36,419 nt of DNA from NCBI RefSeq assembly GCF_017315755.1, contig NZ_JAFLRJ010000331.1, positions 589 to 37,007 on the forward strand. Reading direction: 5' to 3'. Source of the stretch: Streptomyces beijiangensis (GTDB taxonomy: Bacteria > Actinomycetota > Actinomycetes > Streptomycetales > Streptomycetaceae). This document shows, piece by piece, positions 16,277-26,115 of this stretch. A program made the position numbers and the translations under genes. Below the pieces are notes generated by a model. The model saw only the letters and a list, made by a program, of their open reading frames with translations. It did no database searches and had not been told where the DNA came from. Each line of letters begins with the position of its first letter. Position 1 is the first letter of the stretch.

Positions 16277-16303
16277 GATATCAATGGTGGCATCGAGTAT
16301 ATC
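16277..16303 (-). promoter_or_regulatory. vapBC promoter/operator
   Basis: A gapped palindrome with outer arms GATAT/ATATC and inner ATG/CAT lies just upstream of vapB. On the minus strand it contains TATACT (16296-16301), a good -10. A VapBC complex bound here would block RNA polymerase, as in other VapBC systems (established for the family; binding here is inference). Confidence 0.5.
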
Positions 16304-16556
16304 TCGCGTGGGTTTCATGGGGCCAGACGTCATGGGAGGGCCCGTCCGCACTGGCGCCTCTGCGCGTTGGAGACTGCGACCAAGGCCTAAATCCACGTGG
16401 CAGTCGTGGGACGAGGCCCCGCCATCGGCGGGCAGCGCACGCTCAGCCGATACGGTCTCCACGGTCAGCGGGAGAGAACAGCCTCGGTGCAGGGCTCGCC
16501 AGTGATGGCGGCAGCCGTGCCACAGCCCTCCTGTGTGCGGGGCTCCTCAGTGACGA
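16304..16556. other. Intergenic, no gene seen
   Basis: Between the vapBC promoter and the DUF262 stop, minus-strand frames are Pro/Arg/Gly-rich with no homology I recognise. No terminator hairpin with a T run is obvious, so read-through from the DUF262 gene into vapBC is possible. Confidence 0.5.
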
Positions 16557-18395
16557 TCACAGATCATCGGTGTCATCAGAAACGTCGAGGTTGATCCCTG
16601 GACTGTGCGTCGCTGATTCATCTTCCAGGATTGCCTTGCCCATGGCCGCCGAGATACTGCCGAGCAGCGCGGCCTTGCGCGCAGCGAAGAACTCTCCGAA
16701 ATCGTCGGCAGCCATGAGATCCGGGTGAGCGAGGTGAGAGCGGATGCGCTCGGCGACGCCCTCATGGGCGGTCTCCGCGGTCTTGACCAATCGGCCCAGA
16801 TAGTCGGAGGGGGCTGCACCCCCGATGATCCTGTTCGTGCGCGCGGTCAACGGGGTCTTGTTGATGATCGAGTTGTAGTCGGCGGGTGCATAGCCGGCTT
16901 TGTCGCACCAGATCTTGGGGAAGATGTGGTGGATGTCGATCGACTCGTCGAAGTACCCGGTGACCTCTGCCTTCTCCCCCGTGCGCCAGTCCATGGCGCC
17001 CGCCTTCAGCAGAAGCGCGTAAACGCCCTTGTATGCGGCGCTGTTGCGGGTACGCAAGGTAAGTAGGCGCCCGGGGGTGAACTGCGCGGCTGTGACGGTC
17101 CGGGGCTCGTCGGCTCCCGCGCGAATCCAGTCGACGACGTCCGGCAGATCCTGGCTGAAGCGGGTCTCGGTCGAACCGCCGTAGAGCTCTCCGAACACAC
17201 CACACCAGAACCAGCGGGCCAACTTGTGCTGGGCGCCGGCGCTCTGCGCGGCTTCCCCGGCCATAGCCAGGATGGCAGCGAGCGGAATCAGCTGGGTTCC
17301 GTAGGGAAGGAACTTTGTATCGAAGAGGAACTGCTGGTGCAGAAATTTCGCCGAAGCCTTGAAACCGGCGATGACGGACGGCGCGAAGTGCAGGTAGTCC
17401 TCAAGGGAGAGGGCGAGCATGTCCTTGCGCTTGCAGCCGATGCGTGGCAGTCGCTCCTCGTCCGTCCCCCGCTCGGCCTCGCGCCTGCGCCGTGCACCCG
17501 TTGCCAGCAAGGTGACAGCTTGGAGGAAGTCGGTGTTGGAGACCTCGCGAAGGATGCGGTACTCGGGCGCCTTCCAGGCTGCCCGGCACTCCTGCTCCCA
17601 ATGGCTGCGCAGATCGAACTCGTCTGCCGCGTAGGTGGCAGTGAGCAGCTCGAACACGGTCAGGGTGACACCACCTGTGTTGACCTTCTCGAAAACCTGA
17701 CACACAGCCTGGCGTGGGGTCGCTTTCCCCAGCTCGATCACCGGGACGTGGTATCGGTCGAAGGGGCGGACAAATGCCTCGTTGAAGTCACGCCATAGCT
17801 GGCGCTTGTCCTTGGCGCCGTCCCAGTGATCAGTGAAATCATCGCCCCAGTCCCCGCCGTCGAAGACCGAGTGGAGGGGGAAGAGGTGTGCCTCGTACTC
17901 CCGTTCGGGAGTGGAGTAGTCCTCGACCACCTGGCCACGGAAGTCGAGCACCTTCCGGGATTCGGGCAGGAAGCGGATGGCGTCCTCGCGGTCACCGTTG
18001 TCGTCGAGGGCCTGGATCATGTCGACGTAGAACCAGCCGGACACCTGATGCTTGCGCAAATCCTGTGTGACCACGGGGCCCTTCAGCTTCAACGCCTGGA
18101 ACAGCGAGGTCAGCCGCTGCTGGCCGTCGAGCACGAGCGACTCCGGTTCGGGCTCGCCGACGGGTGTGGCTCCTTCGATGGGCCGGTACTTGAAGCGGAC
18201 GTCGCCCCCTGCCTTGAGCAACATGACGGTGCCGACGGGGTAACTCAGCGAGATCGACGCCAGGAGACTCGCGATGTTCGGATACGGCCACACCCAGCCC
18301 CGCTGGAACTCTGGGAGCTGGGCCTTGCCGACCTCCACCTGCTGCAACAGGTCACGGAGCGGCCGCTTGTCGATACTGAATGCTTCGTCGGCCAC
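16557..18395 (-). CDS. Single-chain DUF262-DUF1524 protein (GmrSD-like type IV restriction family)
   Basis: 612 residues. The N-terminal DUF262 domain has a ParB-like NTP-binding core with LPEFQRGWVWP at 27-37 and the motif DGQQRLT at 90-96. The C-terminal DUF1524 domain is an HNH-type nuclease with DIHHIFPK (His489-His490), YNSIINKTPLTARTNRIIGG (Asn508 onward) and a downstream helix. This is the layout of GmrSD-type modification-dependent restriction enzymes, which cut DNA bearing glucosylated hydroxymethylcytosine, and of related DUF262 defence proteins; the target here is unknown. GTG 18395 has AAGGAG just upstream. It is visibly lower in GC than its neighbours, lies beside vapBC and ends near a tRNA-Ser gene, consistent with acquisition. 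All key motifs look intact. Confidence 0.9.
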   Translation of the reverse strand: MADEAFSIDKRPLRDLLQQVEVGKAQLPEFQRGWVWPYPNIASLLASISLSYPVGTVMLLKAGGDVRFKYRPIEGATPVGEPEPESLVLDGQQRLTSLFQALKLKGPVVTQDLRKHQVSGWFYVDMIQALDDNGDREDAIRFLPESRKVLDFRGQVVEDYSTPEREYEAHLFPLHSVFDGGDWGDDFTDHWDGAKDKRQLWRDFNEAFVRPFDRYHVPVIELGKATPRQAVCQVFEKVNTGGVTLTVFELLTATYAADEFDLRSHWEQECRAAWKAPEYRILREVSNTDFLQAVTLLATGARRRREAERGTDEERLPRIGCKRKDMLALSLEDYLHFAPSVIAGFKASAKFLHQQFLFDTKFLPYGTQLIPLAAILAMAGEAAQSAGAQHKLARWFWCGVFGELYGGSTETRFSQDLPDVVDWIRAGADEPRTVTAAQFTPGRLLTLRTRNSAAYKGVYALLLKAGAMDWRTGEKAEVTGYFDESIDIHHIFPKIWCDKAGYAPADYNSIINKTPLTARTNRIIGGAAPSDYLGRLVKTAETAHEGVAERIRSHLAHPDLMAADDFGEFFAARKAALLGSISAAMGKAILEDESATHSPGINLDVSDDTDDL

Positions 18396-18826
18396 ATCGG
18401 CTCCTTACGGCGACAGGTCATCGAAGGCGCGCCTGTCGACTGGCCTGACTGAATCGTGTCATCTCGAAGTTACTAGGTGTCACAGCGATGGTTACCTGAG
18501 ATCGATAACAAATCAGAGGATTGGCAAGTCCGATGTTGCGATCATGTTCGCCGAGGAGGCGATCGACCGGGCCTGCAGGGCAGGAGAGGACGGCCGGCTC
18601 ACCAGTGGCGCCCGCCCCTTACGGGGCTGGGGCAGCCCACCGGCGGCTTCACCCTCGCTCCGATGCCGGTTCGGCGCACGGAACATCCCCGGTGGTCCCG
18701 CCCGTCGAGCGAAGTCATGCAGATCATGGGCCGGTCGTTCACAGCCATGGCTGCCCGCTACCAGCGCGGGCAGCGGAGGGCGGTCTGAAGAGCCCTGCTG
18801 AGACTGTGGATGAGACTGCCAAAGCA
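18396..18826. other. Intergenic, ~430 bases, no convincing gene
   Basis: AT-richer up to about 18560 (promoter region of the DUF262 gene, with TAGTAA on the minus strand near 18470), then GC-rich. A 103-codon plus-strand frame (18477-18788) ends in a short basic helix (MGRSFTAMAARYQRGQRRAV), but has no RBS or family I recognise and may be a gene remnant. Confidence 0.5.
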
Positions 18827-18860
18827 GAAGGCCCGGACCGCTGACGCGGTCCGGGCCTTC
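18827..18860 (-). terminator. Terminator after tRNA-Ser(GGA)
   Basis: Perfect 15-bp stem, GAAGGCCCGGACCGC with a four-base loop, followed on the minus strand by TGCTTT. It lies six bases beyond the tRNA 3' end. Confidence 0.8.
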
Positions 18861-18866
18861 CGGCTG

Positions 18867-18951
18867 CGGAGGATACGAGATTCGAACTCGTGAGGGGTTG
18901 CCCCCAACACGCTTTCCAAGCGTGCGCCCTAGGCCACTAGGCGAATCCTCC
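18867..18951 (-). tRNA. tRNA-Ser (anticodon GGA)
   Basis: Class II tRNA: acceptor GGAGGAT/ATCCTCC, anticodon stem CACGC/GCGTG with loop TTGGAAA (anticodon GGA, reads UCC/UCU), long variable arm, T arm CGAGTTCGAATCTCG, discriminator G. CCA is not encoded, unlike the tRNA-Ser at 4272. The DUF262/vapBC islet begins about 470 bases away, but I see no duplicated tRNA end that would mark an integration site. Confidence 0.95.
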
Positions 18952-19014
18952 GCGACGAACAATACAAGACCGGAAGGGGTGCTCGCGAACTCGATCCCCA
19001 CCCGGTGGATCAGC

Positions 19015-19020
19015 TAGGGT
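19015..19020 (+). promoter_or_regulatory. Candidate -10 of the SRP RNA gene
   Basis: TAGGGT ends seven bases before the expected 5' end of the SRP RNA stem at about 19028; no clear -35. Confidence 0.4.
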
Positions 19021-19027
19021 GGGGGCC

Positions 19028-19116
19028 AGCCCCTCACGTGGCGCTATCTGACTGAACTCCCCCAGGGCCGGAAGGCAGCAAGGGTAGGTTGGCTCTGGCG
19101 GGTGCGTGGGGGGCCC
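19028..19116 (+). ncRNA. ffs: Small (bacterial 4.5S-type) signal recognition particle RNA
   Basis: Contains the conserved apical SRP sequence (GGCCGGAAGGCAGCAAGGGT, 19066-19085) with the GGAA tetraloop and the asymmetric AGCA internal loop that bind Ffh. The ends GCCCCTCACG (19029-19038) and CGTGGGGGGC (19105-19114) pair over ten bases to close the hairpin. It works with Ffh and FtsY in co-translational membrane targeting. It lies about 50 bases before dnaX, an arrangement also known in Bacillus. Exact ends are approximate. Confidence 0.93.
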
Positions 19117-19153
19117 TTTGCGTTCGGCGGTGCTGGTTGTCAGTGCGGCCCGA

Positions 19154-19159
19154 TAGCCT
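19154..19159 (+). promoter_or_regulatory. Candidate -10 of dnaX (leaderless type)
   Basis: TAGCCT ends seven bases before the dnaX GTG at 19167, with no Shine-Dalgarno between. Upstream read-through from ffs is also possible. Confidence 0.35.
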
Positions 19160-19166
19160 CGTATAT

Positions 19167-21293
19167 GTGTCGTCCCTTGCGCTGTACCGCCGCTACCGCC
19201 CCGAGTCCTTCGCCGAGGTCATCGGGCAGGAGCATGTCACTGCCCCGTTGATGCAGGCCCTGCGGAACAACCGGGTCAATCACGCGTACCTGTTCAGCGG
19301 GCCGCGCGGCTGCGGCAAGACGACCAGTGCGCGGATCCTCGCCCGGTGTCTCAACTGTGAGCAGGGGCCCACGCCCACGCCCTGCGGGGAGTGCCAGTCC
19401 TGTCAGGACCTGGCGAGGAACGGGCGCGGGTCCATCGATGTCATCGAGATCGACGCCGCTTCGCACGGTGGCGTGGACGATGCGCGTGATCTGCGGGAGA
19501 AGGCCTTCTTCGGGCCGGCCGGAAGTCGTTACAAGATCTACATCATCGATGAGGCGCACATGGTCACCTCGGCGGGCTTCAACGCCCTGCTGAAGGTGGT
19601 CGAGGAGCCGCCGGAGCATCTGAAATTTATTTTCGCGACCACTGAGCCCGAGAAGGTTATTGGGACAATCCGGTCGCGTACGCACCACTATCCGTTCCGG
19701 CTGGTGCCGCCGGGGACGCTGCGCGACTACCTCGGAGAAGTCTGCGGGCGTGAGGGTGCGACCGTTGCCGATGGAGTGCTTCCCCTTGTAGTACGGGCGG
19801 GGGCCGGGTCCGTGCGTGACTCGATGTCCGTCATGGATCAGCTGCTCGCGGGGGCCGCCGATGATGGTGTGACGTACGCCATGGCCACGTCGCTGTTGGG
19901 GTACACCGACGGGACGCTGCTTGATTCCGTCATCGACGCTTTTGCCTCGGGGGACGGGGCCGCCGCCTTTGAAGTCGTGGACCGGGTCATTGAGGGTGGG
20001 AACGATCCTCGGCGGTTCGTCGCTGATCTGCTGGAGCGGTTGAGGGACCTCGTGATCCTCGCCGCCGTGCCGGACGCGGGCGAGAAGGGGCTGATCGATG
20101 CCCCGGCCGATGTTGTGGAGCGGATGCAGGCCCAGGCATCCGTTTTCGGTGCGGCTGAGCTCAGTCGGGCCGCTGATCTGGTGAACAGCGGGCTGACCGA
20201 GATGCGCGGGGCCACCTCGCCCCGGCTGCAGCTGGAGCTGATCTGTGCGCGGGTGCTGCTGCCTGCCGCCTTTGACGACGAGCGGTCCATGCAGGCCCGG
20301 CTCGACCGGCTGGAGCGGGCCGGTGGCGCCTTCATGGCCGGCGGCGGGCCCGGGCCCGCCATGGGTTACGTACCGGGGCCTGAGGCGCATGCGCCCGCCG
20401 TTGCTCCTGCTCCTGCTCCTGCTCCTGTGGCTGTTCCTGTTCCTGTTTCTGCACCCGTTCCGGTGGCCCCTGCCCCTGCTCCTGCTCCTGCTCCTGTTCA
20501 GGCTCCCGCCCCCGCTCCGGCGGCCGAGGGGCAGCGGTCTCCAGGGGCCTGGCCCGGGGCCTCGGCTCCCGGTTCCGCCGCTCCTGCCCAGGCTCCTCCC
20601 GTACGGCAGCCCGGCGGGTGGCCGTCGGCCACCACTCCAGGGCAGGGGCAGCCCACACCGCCCCCCGCAGCGGCCGAGGCGCCCCTCGCCGCACCCGCGC
20701 CCGGCATGGCGCAAGGCGCCGCGCAGGTGCGGAACATGTGGCCCGGGATCCTGGACGCCGTGAAGAACAAGCGGCGCTTCACCTGGATCCTGCTCAGCCA
20801 GAACGCCCAGGTCGCGGGGTTCGACGGGACCACCCTGCAGCTCGGCTTCCCGAATGCGGGGGCCCGCGACAACTTTGCGACCAGCGGCAGCGAGGACGTG
20901 CTGAAGCAGGTGCTGTCCGAGCAGTTCCAGGTGCAGTGGAAAGTCGAGGCGATCCTCGATCCGTCGGGCGGTACGCAGCCGCCGGGCGGCAGCAACCACC
21001 CGGGACCGCCCGCCCCGCCGGTGCGCCCTGCGCCCCAGCAGGCTCCGCCCCAGGCCGCGCCCGCACCCGTACAGCAGCAGTCGCAGCAGGCCCAGGCCGC
21101 CGGGCAGCAGGCTCCGCCCGAGCCCTACCGTGCGCCCGAGCCGCCGGCCGAGATGGCCCCGCCGCCCGTCGCGCCCGAGGACGACACCCCGGAGGAGGAC
21201 GATCCGGATCTCGTCGACTCCGCGCTCTCCGGCCACGACCTGATCGTGCGCGAGCTCGGGGCGACGGTCGTGGAGGAATATACGAACGAGTAG
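19167..21293 (+). CDS. dnaX: DNA polymerase III subunit gamma/tau
   Basis: 708-residue clamp-loader ATPase that links the replicative polymerase, helicase and sliding-clamp loading. The AAA+ domain begins LYRRYRPESFAEVIGQ; Walker A is GPRGCGKT at 45-52, the zinc knuckle Cys residues lie in CLNCEQGPTPTPCGECQSC, the DEAH box is in IYIIDEAHMV near 125, and sensor 1 is in FIFATTEPEKVIGTIRSR. Domain III ends near 390. A long Pro/Ala/Val linker (about 405-520) is encoded partly by a hexanucleotide repeat. A conserved tau-like segment (VRNMWPGILDAVKNKRRFTW) follows, then a second Pro/Gln-rich stretch and an acidic end. GTG 19167 starts at the conserved N-terminus without an RBS. I see no slippery A-rich heptamer, so no gamma frameshift is predicted. 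Confidence 0.96.
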   Translation: MSSLALYRRYRPESFAEVIGQEHVTAPLMQALRNNRVNHAYLFSGPRGCGKTTSARILARCLNCEQGPTPTPCGECQSCQDLARNGRGSIDVIEIDAASHGGVDDARDLREKAFFGPAGSRYKIYIIDEAHMVTSAGFNALLKVVEEPPEHLKFIFATTEPEKVIGTIRSRTHHYPFRLVPPGTLRDYLGEVCGREGATVADGVLPLVVRAGAGSVRDSMSVMDQLLAGAADDGVTYAMATSLLGYTDGTLLDSVIDAFASGDGAAAFEVVDRVIEGGNDPRRFVADLLERLRDLVILAAVPDAGEKGLIDAPADVVERMQAQASVFGAAELSRAADLVNSGLTEMRGATSPRLQLELICARVLLPAAFDDERSMQARLDRLERAGGAFMAGGGPGPAMGYVPGPEAHAPAVAPAPAPAPVAVPVPVSAPVPVAPAPAPAPAPVQAPAPAPAAEGQRSPGAWPGASAPGSAAPAQAPPVRQPGGWPSATTPGQGQPTPPPAAAEAPLAAPAPGMAQGAAQVRNMWPGILDAVKNKRRFTWILLSQNAQVAGFDGTTLQLGFPNAGARDNFATSGSEDVLKQVLSEQFQVQWKVEAILDPSGGTQPPGGSNHPGPPAPPVRPAPQQAPPQAAPAPVQQQSQQAQAAGQQAPPEPYRAPEPPAEMAPPPVAPEDDTPEEDDPDLVDSALSGHDLIVRELGATVVEEYTNE
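20403..20507 (+). repeat. Hexanucleotide-type repeats in dnaX linker
   Basis: Two arrays based on GCTCCT/CTGCTC and diverged variants encode the Ala-Pro/Val-Pro linker of DnaX. Being a multiple of three, copy number could change without breaking the frame. Confidence 0.8.
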
Positions 21294-21339
21294 GGGGGCG
21301 GGGTTCGGCTGCCCGTACAAGGGGCAGGTCACCGGCGGC

Positions 21340-21345
21340 TAGGCT
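21340..21345 (+). promoter_or_regulatory. Candidate -10 of purD (leaderless type)
   Basis: TAGGCT ends six bases before the purD GTG at 21352; no Shine-Dalgarno and no clear -35. The same hexamer and spacing precede the gene starting at 7618. Confidence 0.4.
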
Positions 21346-21351
21346 GTTGGC

Positions 21352-22608
<1,257 letters not shown>

Positions 22609-22662
22609 ACGTCAGCACCTTTGCCCAAAGCCATTCCATCGAGTGACGGCTGACCCATCCGG

Positions 22663-22691
22663 ATGACGCTCGCCGCAGGCCCAACTAGTGT
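22663..22691 (+). promoter_or_regulatory. Candidate sigma-70-type promoter
   Basis: ATGACG (22663-22668), 17-base spacer and TAGTGT (22686-22691) match the group 1 sigma pattern. It lies 112 bases upstream of the membrane-protein gene at 22804. Confidence 0.4.
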
Positions 22692-22803
22692 GCGGCGCAG
22701 GCGTTCCGGCACTTGGCCCACCGGCATTGCGATGTCAGTGGCGGGTGCCACAGTGGGGGAGTGAGCAACGCCGCCGCGAGGGCAGAGGGGGTGACGTCCG
22801 GCC

Positions 22804-24423
22804 GTGTCCGGTACTGGTGTGAGTGAGGAGCGGGGCGCGCAGGGAGCGCGCGCCCGGGCTCTGGCCGTGCTGCGCATCCGCAGCAGGGCGCTGGCTGTGG
22901 CGCTGCTGCCCGCCGCCGCGGCGGTCGTGCTGATCGCCGGCGGGATCACCGGGCACATGGGCGGCGGTGGCTGGGACGTCGCGCGCTGGGTGGTGTCGGC
23001 CGTCGCGGTCGTCGTGCTGCTCGCCGCGACCGTCGTCGGGGCCGTGATCGTACGGGCCAGGCCGGCCCTCAGCCCCACCGTCGGGCTGACCGAGTCGGCC
23101 GCGCCCGATCTGCACCGCATGGTGCGCGAGCTGGCCGACCGCCTCGGAGTGCCCGCGCCCTCCGCGATAGCGCTCACCCCGGACTGCGACAGCTGGCTGG
23201 AGGACCGCAGCCACCCCGGCATAACCGGGGTTGGGCAGCGCAGGGTGGAAGCCGCTCCCGTGCTGGTCATCGGCTCGCCGTTCCTGTGGTGGATGCGCGT
23301 GGCCGAGCTGCGGGCGGTGCTCGCGCCGGTCGTGGCGGGGACCGGTCCTTCGGCCCACCCGGACATAGCCGCGGCCCGCCGTTTCGTACGGGGCCTGGAC
23401 GCGGCCGTGGCAGTGGCAGCCCGGCCGGACCTGGGCCCACTGCGCCGGGTCGTGTCCGCACCGGTGGGAATCGTGTCGAGGCTCCTGCTGCGCGCCTGCC
23501 GTATCCACGCCGCCGAGATGGAGCGGGGCGTCGCCGTCGCCGCCTCGGACCGTGCACAGGCTGTGGACTACGGACTGCGGATCGTCGCCCAGGAACAGGT
23601 CGGCCTCGCCTACGCGGGCTGGGACCGGCTGCTGACCCGGGTCGCGCTGCCCGCCTGGCGGATGGGCCGGTGGCCCTCGCGCCTCGACGCCGGTGTCGTC
23701 TCCGCCCTCACCGAGCTCTCCCGCCGCGACCGCCTCGCGGAGGGCTTCACCTCCCGCCTCGGCGAGCGCCCCGCCTGCGACCTGCTCGAAGAGCCCGGCG
23801 TCGTCGACGAGGCCACCTCCCTGCTCGCGGCCAGGCTCTTCCACGGCGGGCCCGCCGAGTCCGGTCCCGACTGGTCGCCGGTGGACTGGCAGAGCTACCC
23901 GGAAGAGGTCGTGGACCGTAAGTGGCGCACCGAGGCCGCCCGGCTGCACCGTGTCCTGGACATCCTCGGAGTACGCCGCCCCGCGGAGCCCGAAGGCCCG
24001 ACGCTGGCCCGCGTCATGGACCACCTCGCCGCCGACGACAGCGAGACGCTGGCCGCCGGCATCACCGCGGAGGTCGCCCGCGAGGAGGCCGCTGCGCCGC
24101 AGCCGGTCCCCCCGACCTCCGACGGGGACGACCTCTGGGACACCGGGACCGCCCCGCTCTTCCCGCTCCAGCCGCCGCGTACGGGACGCGACCTCCTCGC
24201 CGACCACGTCACGGCGATGGTCTGCTGCGCCGCCGTCGACACCGCGGGCGCCGCCCCCGGCCTGGACTGGCTCGACGGCCCCTCCCTCCTCGTCGACGGT
24301 GAGCGCCGCATGGACCTCGGCAGCAGGGTGCTGAGCCTGGTCGAGGACGGTGACGCGGAGCCGCTCAAGGGCTGGCTCGCCTCGGTCGGCGTGCGCGCGG
24401 AGAAGCCCGTCCGGCTCGTCTGA
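22804..24423 (+). CDS. Membrane protein resembling an M48 peptidase that has lost HExxH
   Basis: 539 residues. Two transmembrane helices (about 30-50 and 61-85) precede a soluble region. Residues 107-182 follow the layout of M48 peptidases: LADRLGVPAPSAIAL, then APVLVIGSPFL, then ELRAVLAPVVAGTG, where active enzymes have ELxAVLAHExxH. A later AEMERGVAVAASD (237-249) sits where active enzymes carry the third zinc ligand region. His and Glu of HExxH are absent here (APVVA), so proteolysis is unlikely. The C-terminal half has no domain I recognise. GTG 22804 was chosen; a purine-rich run (22778-22790) lies slightly far upstream. The M48 relation is my reading of motifs and moderately certain; a scaffold or pseudo-peptidase role is inference. 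It lies between purD and the amidase-like gene. Confidence 0.6.
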   Translation: MSGTGVSEERGAQGARARALAVLRIRSRALAVALLPAAAAVVLIAGGITGHMGGGGWDVARWVVSAVAVVVLLAATVVGAVIVRARPALSPTVGLTESAAPDLHRMVRELADRLGVPAPSAIALTPDCDSWLEDRSHPGITGVGQRRVEAAPVLVIGSPFLWWMRVAELRAVLAPVVAGTGPSAHPDIAAARRFVRGLDAAVAVAARPDLGPLRRVVSAPVGIVSRLLLRACRIHAAEMERGVAVAASDRAQAVDYGLRIVAQEQVGLAYAGWDRLLTRVALPAWRMGRWPSRLDAGVVSALTELSRRDRLAEGFTSRLGERPACDLLEEPGVVDEATSLLAARLFHGGPAESGPDWSPVDWQSYPEEVVDRKWRTEAARLHRVLDILGVRRPAEPEGPTLARVMDHLAADDSETLAAGITAEVAREEAAAPQPVPPTSDGDDLWDTGTAPLFPLQPPRTGRDLLADHVTAMVCCAAVDTAGAAPGLDWLDGPSLLVDGERRMDLGSRVLSLVEDGDAEPLKGWLASVGVRAEKPVRLV

Positions 24424-24584
24424 GCAGATGGATGCGTTTTGAAGGTTCCGTTTGAAGGTTCCGTTCCGCTCACGTCAATTCGCGACGAACGGTGACGGAG
24501 TGCGCGCGTTATGTGATGTGCTGGGGCCAGGAGCTGACAGGCATCTCACCACTGTTGACTCGGGGGCATGAAGGAGGGGACCGC

Positions 24585-26045
24585 ATGGGGGCGGAGCAGA
24601 TCCGGCGCTGGGAGTCAGGGGCCCTCGCGCATGCCGTATCGGACCCCTTCGGGCAGGGCCCGCTGCCCTGGCTCCGCGGCAGCGAGCACTACTTCGACGA
24701 CACAGGCCAGGTCGTCCCCTGGTACCTGGACCCGGACGCCGCCGGCGGCCGCACCAGCGGCCCCCGTACCGCCGACGATGTGAAACAGCAGATCAAAGGC
24801 TTCGCCTCGACCGGCGCCGCAGCCCCCGGCGAGGCCATCGACTTCCATGTCACCGTCGACCCGCCCCAGCAGTTCTCCGTCGACATCTACCGGATCGGCC
24901 ACTACGGCGGCGACGGCGCGGCCAAGATCACCACCAGCCCGCGCCTCTCCGGCATCGTCCAGCCGCCCCCACTGGCCGCCGACCGCACGGTCTCCTGCCA
25001 CCACTGGTGGCTCTCCTGGCGGCTGCAGATCCCCTCGTACTGGTCGATCGGCGCGTACGTCGCCGTCCTCACCACCGTCGACGGCTACCGCTCCCACATC
25101 CCCTTCACGGTGCGTGACAGCCACCCCGCCGACCTTCTCCTGCTGCTCCCCGACGTGACCTGGCAGGCGTACAACCTCTACCCCGAGGACGGCCACACCG
25201 GCGCCAGCCTCTACCACGCCTGGGACGAGCAGGGCCTGCTCCTCGGCGAGGAGGACGCGGCGACCACGGTCTCCTTCGACCGCCCGTACGCCGGCGCGGG
25301 CCTGCCCCTGCACGTCGGTCACGCCTACGACTTCATCCGCTGGGCCGAGCGGTACGGCTACGACCTGGCCTACGCCGACGCCCGCGACCTGCACGCCGGC
25401 CGGATCGACCCCACGCGCTACCGCGGCCTGGTCTTCCCCGGTCACGACGAGTACTGGTCCGCCCCCATGCGGCGCACCACCGAACTCGCGCGCGACCACG
25501 GCACCTCGCTGGTCTTCCTGTCCGCCAACACCATGTACTGGCAGGTCGACCTTGCCCCGTCCCCCTCCGGCGTCGCCGATCGCCTGCTGACCTGCCACAA
25601 GCGCCGGGGGCCCGGAAAGTCCGCGCTCTGGCGGGACATCGACCGCCCCGAGCAGCAGCTCCTCGGCATCCAGTACGCGGGGAGGGTCCCCGAGCCGCAC
25701 CCCCTGGTCGTCCGCAACGCCGACCACTGGCTCTGGGACGCGACCGGCGCCGCCGAGGGCGACGAGATCGAGGGTCTGGTGGCGGGCGAGGCCGACCGCT
25801 ACTACCCGCGCACCGCGCTCCCCGCGCACGACGGCCGGATCCTCCTCGCCCACTCCCCGTACCGGGACAGCGAGGGCGCGAGACGCCACCAGGAGACCTC
25901 GCTCTACCGCGCTCCCTCGGGCGCCCTCGTCTTCGCCTCAGGATCCTTCGCCTGGTCACCGGCGCTGGACCGCCCAGGTCATGTCGACCCCAGGATCCAG
26001 CGGGCCACGGCCAATCTCCTCGACCGGATCTGCAAGCGCGACTGA
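24585..26045 (+). CDS. N,N-dimethylformamidase large-subunit-like protein
   Basis: 486 residues resembling the C-terminal catalytic part of dimethylformamidase large subunits (DMFA2_C type). It begins with a beta-rich segment (FHVTVDPPQQFSVDIYRIGHYGGDGA) and continues with PDVTWQAYNLYPEDGHTGASLY, then RGLVFPGHDEYWSAPMRR and SANTMYWQVD. GHDEYWS is the block that in the studied enzyme lies around the iron site (family knowledge, recalled). ATG 24585 has AAGGAGGGGA ideally placed; the frame upstream (from 24492) is not needed. No signal peptide. No small-subunit gene is adjacent, so actual formamide hydrolysis is doubtful; many actinomycetes carry such lone homologues. It lies 70 bases before purC. 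Confidence 0.8.
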   Translation: MGAEQIRRWESGALAHAVSDPFGQGPLPWLRGSEHYFDDTGQVVPWYLDPDAAGGRTSGPRTADDVKQQIKGFASTGAAAPGEAIDFHVTVDPPQQFSVDIYRIGHYGGDGAAKITTSPRLSGIVQPPPLAADRTVSCHHWWLSWRLQIPSYWSIGAYVAVLTTVDGYRSHIPFTVRDSHPADLLLLLPDVTWQAYNLYPEDGHTGASLYHAWDEQGLLLGEEDAATTVSFDRPYAGAGLPLHVGHAYDFIRWAERYGYDLAYADARDLHAGRIDPTRYRGLVFPGHDEYWSAPMRRTTELARDHGTSLVFLSANTMYWQVDLAPSPSGVADRLLTCHKRRGPGKSALWRDIDRPEQQLLGIQYAGRVPEPHPLVVRNADHWLWDATGAAEGDEIEGLVAGEADRYYPRTALPAHDGRILLAHSPYRDSEGARRHQETSLYRAPSGALVFASGSFAWSPALDRPGHVDPRIQRATANLLDRICKRD

Positions 26046-26115
26046 CCTGTGGCCAACGGTTCGTCCCCGATGCGGGAGAATCGACACCGACTTGGACAGA
26101 ACCACGGGAGGTACC

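Noticed and set aside
18477..18788. 103-codon plus-strand frame between the DUF262 gene and tRNA-Ser(GGA)
   Set aside because: No RBS, no recognised family, mixed composition; kept only as a possible remnant.
15405..18951. Integration site of the vapBC/DUF262 islet at tRNA-Ser(GGA)
   Set aside because: No duplicate of the tRNA 3' end or integrase gene was found in the interval.
19167..21293. Programmed frameshift in dnaX producing a gamma form
   Set aside because: No A-rich slippery heptamer followed by a stem was seen; the full-length frame is open.
19140..21332. 730-codon minus-strand open frame
   Set aside because: Antisense shadow of dnaX.
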